Source: Jaenimonas drosophilae (Eukaryota; Euglenozoa; Kinetoplastea; Trypanosomatida; Trypanosomatidae). From it: a stretch of 64,000 nucleotides of DNA. The position numbers and the translations under genes are program-made. Where the stretch lies: the NCBI GenBank assembly GCA_030849065.1, contig JASAON010001587.1:1-64000 (forward strand), given 5' to 3'. Positions 9,677-20,035 of this stretch are shown in pieces (position 1 is the stretch's first letter; each line of letters opens with the position of its first letter). The notes below the pieces were generated by a model that was not told where the DNA came from, did no database searches, and was given only the letters and a program-made list of their open reading frames with translations.

Positions 9677-10283
9677 TACCGTACCGTAGCTTTGACATAC
9701 CACCTCCTTTGAGCTTCTGCTGTGGAAGAGAAGGATGAAAGTCGAAGCTTCTGAGATTTGGCAAGTGTTAGATGTTCGTGGGAGGGACTCTCCGTGTCGG
9801 TTGCTGGATTGCCAGGGCTTACGCATTGTGCTGTGGGCTGTCGCGGCAGCTTCTCTCACTGCATAAGGTGAACTACAGTTGTTGCTGTTGTGGGTGCAGC
9901 GAAGCCTCCCCATGACTCAGTTGTAGAAGTCATCGAGGGCTGTTGTGGTTGTTTCTCCGTCGTTGTTCATAGAAGTCAAGCCATCCACCCCGGAGGCCGA
10001 TGAAAGGGATGGTTCCTACGATGTAATTTATGATCGAACCATTCCTTTTCCGCTCGGCTGTTTGTTCTTGTTTCAACGCAAAAAAAAAACACTTTCTCAT
10101 CGATGAAAAGCAGGTCACTGTTCCTGTAAGTTCGATGATTGCTCCAGCGCACAATTCTACCTTCATATCCATCTGGTTCTGCTCGTTTTTTTTTTTTTGC
10201 AGTGCAGTAGCTTCAGACCTTCACTCCGCATATCAAGCCAAGAGGTGGTGAACCCAGCTTATTGAGTAGCAGCGCTGCTCGTC
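9677..10283. other. Intergenic region MNS1-like-helical repeat protein
   Basis: About 600 bases without coding sequence. It holds an A-run near 10080 and a T12-13 run near 10188 that ends in a cag at about 10201-10203, a good candidate splice acceptor for the gene at 10284. Confidence 0.6.
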
Positions 10284-11234
10284 ATGCGCAAAAACATTGA
10301 AAAGGCGTGGAAAGCGGCTCCACTTCCCTCGACATTTCACGCGGCCCTTGAGGCTGGTGATTGGCTACGCGCACTGCAGGTGTACCAGCGCCATCCATAC
10401 CATGCACCTCCTGTAGATTGTCTGGATTTACTAAAGGCCATCATGCACCACACTGGAATCCGCGTGGAGGACGTCAAGGGCCGCTTCAATGAGAAGATCC
10501 GTCTCAGCGCGATTCTTCAGCGCAAGGCGCCAGACGAAGTGGAGTGGGCCACCTATTGGGAGGCCCTCGCACGAGGTGATAGTAAAGGCATCTCAGCCGC
10601 CCTCAGCGGCGCGCACATCTCCTCTGCTCCGCAGCAGGTGGCAGTTGCCGAAGCCTGCGCCGTGCTCTTGAAACAGGCTGGGCCAAAATGGGAAGAGCAG
10701 CTTGTGGATGCGATGCCCTTCGCCACAGTGACGCGGAGTAACTTGGTGCACGCTGCACTGAGTGAGCAGCGCTGGGATGTTGCAGTGGAGCTCCTTCGCC
10801 ATACACGACTGACGAAGGCCGACTTGACGACGTTGTGGCCGTTGATGGAGCAATTTCAGTGGGAGCACGTATTTTCGATGATTTCAGCATGCCCAAAAAG
10901 CTCTGTTCCGTATCAGCGCGCCTTGACGTGGATTTTGCGTAAAGGTTGCTCGTTGCAGGAGCTGTCGGAGCGGCTAGAGCAAGCACGTGTGCTCGGGGAC
11001 GTAGAAGTGGTGGGCCCGTTGCTTCGCTATGCGGTGGATGTGCAAGATTGGGCCTTTGTCCATCGAGGCATTGAGCATTTGGTTGACTTGGGCCAGATTA
11101 GCTCAGCCACACATAGAGCCTTTGAGCAACTTACAAAGCTTCATGGAACAAAGCAGGTATGTGCCAGACTAACAGAACACAAGACTGATCTCCTATCGCT
11201 GTCCATTGAGTCTCTAGAGTCACTGAAGTTGTAG
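10284..11234 (+). CDS. Helical-repeat (PPR-like) protein, function unknown
   Basis: This 316-residue protein is not recognised. It is all-alpha in character, with repeated helix pairs such as FHAALEAGDWLRALQVYQRH, LVHAALSEQRWDVAVELLRH and LLRYAVDVQDWAFVHRGIEH. Their spacing near 35 residues recalls degenerate pentatricopeptide repeats. The N-terminus MRKNIEKAWKAAP is basic and could target mitochondria, where trypanosomatids use many PPR proteins in RNA metabolism, but this is inference. The ATG at 10284 lies about 80 bases after a strong poly-T/cag acceptor. Confidence 0.75.
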   Translation: MRKNIEKAWKAAPLPSTFHAALEAGDWLRALQVYQRHPYHAPPVDCLDLLKAIMHHTGIRVEDVKGRFNEKIRLSAILQRKAPDEVEWATYWEALARGDSKGISAALSGAHISSAPQQVAVAEACAVLLKQAGPKWEEQLVDAMPFATVTRSNLVHAALSEQRWDVAVELLRHTRLTKADLTTLWPLMEQFQWEHVFSMISACPKSSVPYQRALTWILRKGCSLQELSERLEQARVLGDVEVVGPLLRYAVDVQDWAFVHRGIEHLVDLGQISSATHRAFEQLTKLHGTKQVCARLTEHKTDLLSLSIESLESLKL

Positions 11235-11521
11235 GCTTCGAGAGTGGTGATCTAAACCTTCACAGATTTCGTACCCATGGTATTTCTGCTAAATCCCTTT
11301 TAGTGGTGCGGTCATCTTTTTGGTGATGTATGCATGACGTATTTTGAACGTGCAAAGCTGAAATAACCATTGAGTGTACTTTGTATCGCTTTCCTCTGTT
11401 CTTTTCACTTCATGTCCCCCATTGCGGTGGTGCCGCTTAGGATTCATTGTAGTACCTCTCTTTCTCATTCTATTGATCTCGTTCGTCAGTATCCCTTCGT
11501 AATCGAACAACTTCGTTAATC

Positions 11522-12172
11522 ATGAAGCCACTCCAGTGCTGCATGCTTGCCCTGCTCGCGGTGGTGTCTTTAGCCAGTTTTGGTGTGGCCCAGGAGTTTG
11601 ACACCGATGCTGGTCTCAGCCCCGAACCATTTCTGCTCGTCCACAAGTCGACGTCCAGTGATGACATCGTCCTTGGAAGCACGCTGGAGGTGACCATCAC
11701 CGTGACGAATGTGGGCATGAGCCCAGCCTTCAACGTGGTCGTGACCGACATCCTTCGTCCAGATGACACGGAAGGGCACCAGGAGAAGATGGAGGTGTTG
11801 GAGCCTGGCACCTCCGCCACCATCCGGTATGCGGTGAAGCCTACCGAGCTCGGCAACTTCCAAATTGGCCTCGCTCACGTGGCCTACCAAACAGAAGCCG
11901 GCAACAAGGCCACCGAGCTTATCGCCCTCAGCAACCTCATCCGCGAAGGAGATGCCTACTACGGCGGAGATGCCTTTGATGATGAAAGCTTCCGCGGCGT
12001 CGTGTCTGTGCTCACCCAGGAGCGCTATGATCGCCTTCATGCTCGCTACTTCCGAGAGACTACCGCCTACATTTTCCTTGGTGTGATCACTTCTCTCTTC
12101 CCCTACCTCATGTACCGCATGAAGCAGGCGGAAGTGGAGAGCCTTCTTCGCCGCGCTAAGCACAGCAAGTAA
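11522..12172 (+). CDS. Translocon-associated protein beta subunit (TRAP-beta/SSR2)
   Basis: This 216-residue ER membrane protein belongs to the TRAP complex beside the Sec61 channel. It has a signal peptide at residues 1-23 (hydrophobic core LALLAVVSLASFGVAQ). A lumenal beta-sandwich follows, with LGSTLEVTITVTNVGMSPAFNVVV and VLEPGTSATIRYAV. One transmembrane segment lies near 180-198 (AYIFLGVITSLFPYLMY), and the cytosolic tail is short and basic. This order and length match TRAP-beta. The ATG at 11522 is the only in-frame start that exposes the signal peptide. Confidence 0.92.
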   Translation: MKPLQCCMLALLAVVSLASFGVAQEFDTDAGLSPEPFLLVHKSTSSDDIVLGSTLEVTITVTNVGMSPAFNVVVTDILRPDDTEGHQEKMEVLEPGTSATIRYAVKPTELGNFQIGLAHVAYQTEAGNKATELIALSNLIREGDAYYGGDAFDDESFRGVVSVLTQERYDRLHARYFRETTAYIFLGVITSLFPYLMYRMKQAEVESLLRRAKHSK

Positions 12173-13415
12173 GTTGATATCTCCTCCTCCTCTTTTCTTC
12201 CTTGCTGGCAACCGAAAACTTTCTATTTCTGGGCTGATAGATCACTACGACTAGCGTGTATCAACCGCTGGAGCTGAAGCGATTGGGCAGTTGCTGTAGC
12301 CACGCTTCTTACCACGTCAAGTGGCATCGTGCACTGGCAATCCACAGGTGCGGAGTTCGAGCTAAATTAATGCGAATGGTACCCTGAACCCACGAGCTGG
12401 CAAAAAAAAAAAGATTGAGATACAACATTCCACCGTGAATGTTTTGGATTCTAAGGAAGTCACTGTGGCTTTCTATTCAGTGTTGCACTGTTGTTGATTG
12501 ATTGGCCTCTCCCTTTGCTCGCTTTTTTTCTCTGCACAGTGAAAGGACTAGGTAATAGACGCGCTTAGGATATCTTTGCTGCATCTCCTTTCCACGGAAT
12601 TCACAATAGCTCTTCCTCCGACACGAGTGGTTCTTCCTTCTCCTCCTTCTCCTTCCCTGTTTCGTTTCTTCTTGTGCGTGTGTGCTTCCTCTTTGTTGGT
12701 GGTTTCGCTCTTGTAGACCATTGACAAGGCAGAGGATCATTGAGGACTACTGACAGAGAGTTTCCCAGAGTCCGTATCTCACCACGCGAGTTTAGCGAGC
12801 AACTTGTTCTTTTCTCTTTTTTTTTGCTGTTGTGTCTTCGTTCTTTCTTTCCATTTTATTTTGCTCCTCTTGTCAATCAGCGTCTTCGCGTTCAACCACA
12901 ACCCCACACGAATTCCATCCAGGTTTCTCCCATCTTTTTTTTTTCGTTTTCCTTCTGTTTTTCTGCGAACGTGGTACGTGTGCTTGGTGGTAGTGACATC
13001 TCCAGACACAAAACTCAAACTCCACGCGCAGTTCATCTCCCTGGGGTTGGATCAAGAGGCCAGAATTCTCTGAAGACTGGATCTATTTTGGCCACACTCA
13101 CTGAGGAAACCGCGCAGACTGACGCACGCACGCACACACAGTTTCGGTGCTCGACACGGTATCATTTGTGTTTTTTTTATCCCTCGCAGATATCTTTGAC
13201 CACTGGTGGACGCACGTCAATCTGCCACAAACTTCGCCCATTGTTGTTACGACTACCAACCGTCACAGCACCCACCACCCACCCACCTCTTTCCTTCCCC
13301 ATCACCCAACCGGTGATAGCAGCATCGTGCAACAGACGCTGACTGCAGCGCTTCTGAATTTAGTTGGATTGATCTTCCTTCTATTTGAGTTTAGTCAGGT
13401 GACTGAAACTGAATC
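12173..13415. other. Long intergenic region TRAP-beta-orphan gene
   Basis: This 1.24-kb stretch is rich in poly-T tracts (12818-12860, 12930-12965, 13170-13185) with several possible AG acceptors. Short open frames within it show no protein-like composition. Probably TRAP-beta 3' UTR plus a long 5' leader of the next gene. Confidence 0.6.
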
Positions 13416-14069
13416 ATGAGCAGCATGGTTGTTCATGTGCTGCAGAGCGAAACAGCAGAGCTCTCAGCACTGTCTTGTGGAGATGATGGGGACTCTTCGT
13501 ATGGATGTACCTCCTTGTGCTCCGTTGGACCGGAGCTTTCCATGGAGGAGAGCTCCTTTTTTGTGGAGGAGGATGAGATGCACAAATCCACAGTTCCCCC
13601 AGCCTGCCCACCTTCCCCTTTCCTCCCTGCCGAGCAGTACGCGCCACTAACTCCGGAAAAGTACGCCATTGGGCGTCAAAGCGTGCAAGCACACCAGCAA
13701 GCTGTACTCAATGAGTTCATCATGAACCAAGTCAAAGCGGCTTCGGTAGGCCGGCATGATCACTATGTGATGTTACGCCAGCTGATTAGCGAGGCGTATC
13801 ACCGAGACCCTCACCGAAATGAAAACCGCCAACACTGGCGAAAGATTGTGGCAGAAATTGGAAAGGAGTACTGGGGAGCCAAAGCAATCTTCAATTATTC
13901 ACCTGACCCCTATCAAAAAGTGCTGTCAAAGCTTTCGTCAATGATGCTGTGGAATGCGGATGTCCGCACGTGGACCTACCAGTACTGCGAAACAGAGTTT
14001 GATCGCCGTCGGCAGCATCAAATCGCAGCACTCATCCAACTTAAGAATGAAGGGAAGCTTTTCTTGTGA
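13416..14069 (+). CDS. Orphan protein, 217 aa
   Basis: Not recognised. The first 85 residues are acidic, Ser/Cys-rich and probably disordered (MSSMVVHVLQSETAELSALS, later EESSFFVEEDE). A Pro-rich linker follows (STVPPACPPSPFLPAEQ). From about residue 90 to the end the chain looks like a folded helical domain rich in His, Arg and aromatic residues, with RHDHYVMLRQLISEAYHRDP, HWRKIVAEIGKEYWGAKAIF and LWNADVRTWTYQYCETEF. Two in-frame ATGs lie close together (13416 and 13425). It is isolated between 1.2 kb and about 6 kb of apparently untranslated DNA. Unusually long UTRs often mark regulated mRNAs in this phylum. Confidence 0.75.
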   Translation: MSSMVVHVLQSETAELSALSCGDDGDSSYGCTSLCSVGPELSMEESSFFVEEDEMHKSTVPPACPPSPFLPAEQYAPLTPEKYAIGRQSVQAHQQAVLNEFIMNQVKAASVGRHDHYVMLRQLISEAYHRDPHRNENRQHWRKIVAEIGKEYWGAKAIFNYSPDPYQKVLSKLSSMMLWNADVRTWTYQYCETEFDRRRQHQIAALIQLKNEGKLFL

Positions 14070-15274
14070 GGAATCCACTGATCAAAACGTTTCTCCGTCT
14101 TATCCTCCGGAGAGGCACGCGAACTGAACTCCCCTACGTACACACGTACTGTGAAGGTGGCGGCTGCAGCCCCTGACCATCATTGATAAAACGAATCTGC
14201 AGACTGTAACCTGGATTCCGCAACACACAAGAAGCCGTTTTTTTGTGGACTGTGTCAGCACTGAGCGACACACTTCCACACCGATATGCTGGCTCCAATC
14301 ACTCGCCAGCATCAAGAGATGTAGGCTCACGAACCGTATCATAGTGATGTATCGAATTCTTTCATCATTCTGTGCAGCAGCTCCACTATTCTGCGGCAGT
14401 GAAGGAGAATTTTCCCCCCTTTAGTTCATTCTCCTTTTCAGAAAACGTGGTGGCCGAGGACATGCATGTTATAGCTGAGAGCTCATTGTACATCAGCAGT
14501 GTGCGCGCGTTTCACACGCTGTCAACGCCCCCTCGCGAGCCAGCCTGCCATTGGTTCCTCCCAGAGTGCCTGGCCGCTCATCTGGGTCCCGTCGGATGGC
14601 CTTCGCCAAGGGTTTCACAGAGGCTATTCCTGTTTCACTGTGTCAAGCTGGTGACTGCTGCACGTTTTCCAGCACTGTAGTCTTTTCTGTCCCCCCTCCC
14701 CTCCCCCACTCCACTGATGCTCGTCGTGCGTATCGTTTTCGTTCCTGGTCCTGGTCAGCTTTCGCGGTACATCCAACGCTTGCGGTGGACCAGGATGGAA
14801 GTATGACAGCCCTGGTACGCGAATCTCATAGATCTTTCGGATGTGTGGCGTCCCCCTGAATAGTTCTCCTTCATTGTCATCAACCGGGCTACGCTTTTAC
14901 GGCGTTTCATTCACCTGACAATGGTCCAAAGCAGAGTAACCAAAGCTGGTGCACACTCTCCGCCACATGTTGTGGTTTTTCTTTCTTTCTTCCTCTTCAC
15001 CCCCTTCTTCCCGAAGCACGGTGATGTAGGGGCACTGAAGGGAGAGCACGGCTGGCTTGGGAGGGGCTCATTTTCTGCCCCTATCTCTAGTTTTTTTTCC
15101 GTATCTTCCCTCTTTTTTCTCTGTTTGGCTTGCACACATTCTGTGGTGGCAACCCAAACCAACTGGGCTAGCTTGATACCAGCAAGAAACCATATCGGCA
15201 ACAACCGAGGGAGTGGTTTTGCGTCTGGATCCAAATGAATGAATGTCGTGCCCCCTTTTTTCCGCTTCGTTTCT

Positions 15275-15299
15275 TTGTTGTTGTTGTTGTTGTTGTTGT
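15275..15299. repeat. (TTG)n microsatellite
   Basis: Eight tandem ttg units within the gene-poor segment. Similar short (ttg) tracts occur at about 53114-53137 and 59042-59059, also between genes. Confidence 0.9.
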
Positions 15300-18068
15300 G
15301 ATGTTCCGCGCTTGCCCTGCTGTTTCCTTCGCCGAAATCGGCCATCATTCATCCAGATGAGGGTTAGACGGCCCTTAACGTAGCAAAAACGTTGGTGTTC
15401 TCGAGTGGGTCACAAAAAAAATTTCACGCGTATTGCTGGAAGTTTTTGAGATCTCTTTTCTTGTCCGCTCTCTGCACTTCCGTACGTGAGAGAATCCCCC
15501 CTGTCCTGTTGATGAGTGATGCCATAACGGTGTTTTTTTTCTGTTCTCTGTGCAGTTAGGGCAGACGGAATACTTGTTTCATTTCTTTTTCGTTCTCTGC
15601 TTTTTTTTTAATCTTCCCTTCTAACTGGTGGCTTCGCTTTTTTTATTTTGCTGCTGCTGTTCTCTCTTTTATTTTGCCCCTTTTTTCTTTCTCCTCCGCT
15701 TTCCCGCCTAGCTTCCTCTCTATATAGAACCTTCTTTCTTTTTTTATGTATTCCGCTTTTTTCTTCTGTACCTTTTGCTTGTTTGGCGTACGGAGTCCAT
15801 CGGAGTGTTTTATTGGTTGTCCCTTTTGTGGGTTTTCTTCAACGCGTTTTTTCCCCTGGTCACTTGTATCTTTTATCTACGGTTTTTCGCGCAGAGCTCC
15901 GTGGCTGACTTTTGAAGTCTTCGGCGTCGCGCATTCGGCATCGTCCCCACACACAACTTGGCTCCCCCTACTGAACTTCTGTGACGTTGGGGAGTCAACA
16001 GTATGCGCCATGAGCTGTTGTTCCTCAAATCAGTTGATTTCTTGGTCTTCACTGACCAGCTTTTCACCAAGAAAAGAATATTCCGTATCCCAAAGTGTTC
16101 TGTCACCGTCGACAAGCGAATTCTTTTTCTTTCCACACCTCCCCTACCCCACCGTTGCAATGAATCGTTTTCCCTGTCTTTACATGGGTTGATCCTCTGT
16201 GGTGATTATTTTTGTTTCTTGTACTTTTCTTTTTCCCCTCTCTTCGCTTCATTTGCCGGTGTTTTGTTGGCTTCCGTCGTTCCCTCCCCCACCGCGAGAG
16301 CTTACTGTTTGACCACGTGAATACCCTGGCGGCCAATACAACACACCTCAAATACTGCGCACCAATGTGTTCTCGACGTATCCTGCAGCCCACGCGCCGC
16401 AATCACCCTTAAGTGTGATTGCGCTGAATACTTCAGCAGTGGCTCAGGAATACATTGTTGCTTTTTCCCCTCTTGGAGTGAAGGAGCTCACACAGTCAAT
16501 CCACCAGCATTTGCTCGTCCAACTCCATGTACTTGTAATGCCCTTGAAATTGGCAGGGATCCAAAGTCAGCTACAACGATTCGTGTTTCGTTTGTTCGGC
16601 ACCTTTTTTTTGTTTTTTTTTATGGTTTCATTCTTCACGTGTGGTCCTTGCAGCTTTTGTTTCCTTTCCCTATCTCCTCTGTCTTTGCTCAGCGGGCTGT
16701 CTATGTGAGATGTGACCCCAGCATGGCCGCGTGTAGGATCGATGCATCACCGCAGGCGCGGCCCGGGGGATCATCTGCGCTGGATTCAGACAATGAGGAT
16801 TGGCCCCATTGCTCAGCATGAATTCTCACTTCTCTCTTGGATACGGTAACGTTGCATCAAACACCGGAGGGAGGGGGATTGCTCGCAGAGAACACAACTG
16901 AATGAAGAGTGTGAAGGCGGTGATGGCTCATCAGTTTTTTTTCTCTGCGCTGGCCCTCTCCTTCTATTAGTGTACCCGCTCACCTGCCTGATTGCAGATT
17001 GTTTGGTTTTTTTTTCTCTGGTGATTTGGGTGTTGTTTCGACTTGATATCAAACGATGTGTTAAGAAACACACCTCGCAAATCAGAATCTCCCCTGTCCT
17101 TTGTGCAGCTGAGATGAAAAGCGTTTGGTGTCATCATTGTGAACGTGATGGTGTGTCCCATCAAGTCTCGAAGTGTATCTGGCATATTCATTACCGTCAA
17201 TGTCAACGTATCCAGCACGGCAGGTTTTCCTGTCCGAAGAAAGCCAGCCGCCCCTCCGTACTCCACATCAAGCCATTCATGGTGGTCATTCTACTGCATA
17301 GAAGCAAATTGAATCGCTCTAGATGGTCAGGAGGAAAGGAGAAACAAATTTGCACTGCCACCTCAGCGCGCTCCGTTAATATATTCGGGCTTCGTGATGT
17401 GCGCGAGGAAGTATTCGAATCATTTCCCACGATTTTTTTGTTTCTTGTCAGCTGTATTTGTGCTCTCCATATTTTGCTTGATCTACACACGTCATCACAT
17501 ATATACACCTATATATGTCTTCAAAACAACCATGGATAAATCATTTCTCTCTTTTTATCACCATATACATGCACGTATGTGCATTCTTTCTTCCCGTTGC
17601 TGTACATTTACACCACGTGTCATCCGTTGATAGACAGAAGTGCCATCTCGTTGGACCCACTTGCGCTGCAGGAAAAAAAAAACGCTGGAGCACAATGCCA
17701 AAAGACAGCGGGCCTCACACCCGCCTTCTTGGCCCGTGCGTTCGGCCTGCTGTTGACCACCCAGATGCACTACTCTAGTTGTTACCGTTGCGCTCCATTG
17801 CGATTGAGAACAGCGCAAAAGAGTTGATCTGTGTCTGAAGCTTTGACGCGCAGCCACTAAAACAAAACGCTCAAGTGGGTGAGTGGTATCAGTGTATCTT
17901 GGGTACATATTGCGTATGATAATCCCCTCTGCATGTTCTTCCAGCATTTGTTGTTTGGTAATGTTGGTACATCTCTCCATGTGAGCGAAACTGAGAAAGA
18001 GCAACATTACTTTTGTTACTCACTCCAACACTTGCGTACGCCCATACCATGTGCATCAGAAGGCATTT

Positions 18069-18084
18069 TCTCTCTCTCTCTCTC
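18069..18084. repeat. (TC)n microsatellite
   Basis: Tandem tc units followed by cccctcc. A pyrimidine-only stretch of this kind can act as a splice signal, though no gene follows for nearly 2 kb. Confidence 0.8.
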
Positions 18085-19965
18085 CCCTCCTTTTGCCAGA
18101 TGCACTCTCATATATGCTCCTGCGATCATGTATTCACCTCCCCGAGGAAGGAAATGAATGTCTGCGGCTGACAGCGATGCTTTTTTTCTTGTGTGTGTAC
18201 TGTCAATGTCAGCCCAGCCCATCAATTCTCCGCTTCTTTCTGTCTTGTGTTGTCAGTGATTGTGAGGAGCAATGCTGTACCAGAATACCCTGGGGACACC
18301 CTCAGTCGCTGGATCACCACTTCTCACTTTTCCCCCACACAAACACGCGCACTTTCCCCCTCTTTCTTTCTCACTTTCCCCATTCCCCCGATCTGGTGGA
18401 TGTGGACGATGCTGGTGCCGTCTTCTGCAGTGACAAGGACAAGAGCTCAGCACTCGATACTAAATTTCTTCATTGCTGTTTTGATTCTTCTCCCCCCTGC
18501 CAATCAATCGTGCGATCAACGAATTGAGCAAGCAGCGGGGTCATTGAAGAGAGTAGATGCAGACAAGGCGCGAATGTCATTCACTTAACCGGTCGGTCCA
18601 TGATCCACCCATCACTTTCTTATCTTTCGGTCGTAACTGAGCATGCGTAGGAGGTGGCGCCAGGCTTCTCACTCGTGGCGGATTGATCGCAGCTGCCCTT
18701 TTTTCAGTATCTTTTGTTTTTTTTTCTTTGGCAAGCTAGCGTGCATCTGCTCTTACTGTGATCTTACGTTGTGCGAGTGAAGATACTTTTCCGTTTCCTT
18801 CGTCGTTGCTGGCTACTTCAGGACCGTCTGGAAAGGGGAAGAGAGGACACATTATGCAATCCTATTTTTATTTTTGTGTGTGTGCGTGTGTACGCCCCGT
18901 CGTTGGAGAGCGAGAAACATCAGCGCGGTGGGACACCCCCACCCTCCCCTCCCCCTTAGTTCTTCTGGCAGGTTTGGCACATGGTATGGAACTTCTCTCA
19001 ATCGGTGAGTGTTGCAGTTGATGCGCTATACATCAAACTGCTGCTGATCGAGCCCTCCACTCGGAGGTGAGGACTTCTACTTTTGCCATCCTTCCCTCAC
19101 AACACCATCTTCCCCTCTCCATGTTGTGGTGGTGCCGCCTCTCCGGCACGCAAGACGCAACCATCAGAGAGGCGATAGGATTCTGGACGCCACCAGTCTT
19201 TTGAAACCAAGCCGCCTCAAAATCTCCGCTTTATTTTTCTTTTTTCTGCTTGGTGATCCTGACTGACTCTCGCAATATCTCGAGTGGCCACTGTTGGCGG
19301 TGTGACGTGAATACTTATCCTCCCAAACACACCCGCCACCTTCCCATCCACCCACCACTGCACATGCGCGCAGCGAGCAAAGCGTAACCATAACACGGTT
19401 TGATCGTTTCCACGTCACACAAGCATGTGTGTGTGTATGTGTGCAGGGGTTTGCTTCTCTGAAGGGAGAAGCCGCGCTATTCACCCCCCCCCTCCCTCTG
19501 CCTCTCTCCCACACACAAACACACAGTCCTTTTCCTCCCCCGCAAGCCACCAGTTTTCTTTCCCCTTTCTTCCAGTTTACTTTTCAAACGCAACTGCTTT
19601 CTTGTCGTTGTTTATGGATTTTTGGTTTGCTTTGTTTCTTTGAAGCATCAAGCTCACGTTTCTCATTCATGGATCAAATCTCATCGCAAGGAGAGTGAAC
19701 TGCTTAAGCACGTTGTTATGCTTGCTGTGATCCTCCTCCCTTATGTCGCTCTTCCTTAGCCAGGATTGCTATCCATGCCTGAACCGAGGAGTCTCTCGAA
19801 CCTTGTACTTCTGTGTAAGCGGCCTTTAACGCTGGAATAAAGTGCGACACATTAATCACTACCAGCTGTACTACATCACATCTCTCACTCTTTCCGTTCT
19901 CTCTCTCTCTCTCATGGGTCGGGTGCTTAGACCGTAGTACAGCTTGCCTCTGCGCTCTTCTTCAG

Positions 19966-20003
19966 ATCTATTTCTATTTCTTTCGCTCAATCACACCACG
20001 CAG
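19966..20003 (+). promoter_or_regulatory. Predicted trans-splice acceptor for ValRS
   Basis: The tract atctatttctatttctttcg ends just before a cag at 20001-20003, 33 bases upstream of the ATG. Further AGs at about 20021 and 20035 are alternatives. Confidence 0.5.
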
Positions 20004-20035
20004 CCACGCTCCGCCGTTCAGCTTTCGTCCTGAAG

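Larger units (their letters stand above)
14070..20035. other. Gene-poor segment of about 6 kb, T-rich, no credible coding sequence
   Basis: Open frames here are at most about 190 codons, mostly lack an ATG near their 5' end, and encode Ser/Phe/Cys/Leu-rich low-complexity products with no domain. Long T-tracts recur (for example 15088-15120, 15530-15680, 16600-16625, 17009-17020, 18718-18728), as do microsatellites. I see no tRNA box B, rRNA, spliced-leader exon or transposon hallmark. It may be a very long 3' UTR of the orphan at 13416, a long leader of ValRS, or a non-coding transcript. Confidence 0.6.

Noticed and set aside
15746..16192. 148-codon open frame in the gene-poor segment
   Set aside because: Phe/Ser/Cys-rich product caused by repeated ttt and tct; no protein-like features.
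16970..17539. 189-codon open frame in the gene-poor segment, the longest there
   Set aside because: It starts on GTG, has few ATGs, shows no domain and no codon bias like the neighbouring genes.
18051..18527. 158-codon open frame over the TC repeat
   Set aside because: Low-complexity translation (SLSLSPLLLP) of a microsatellite region.
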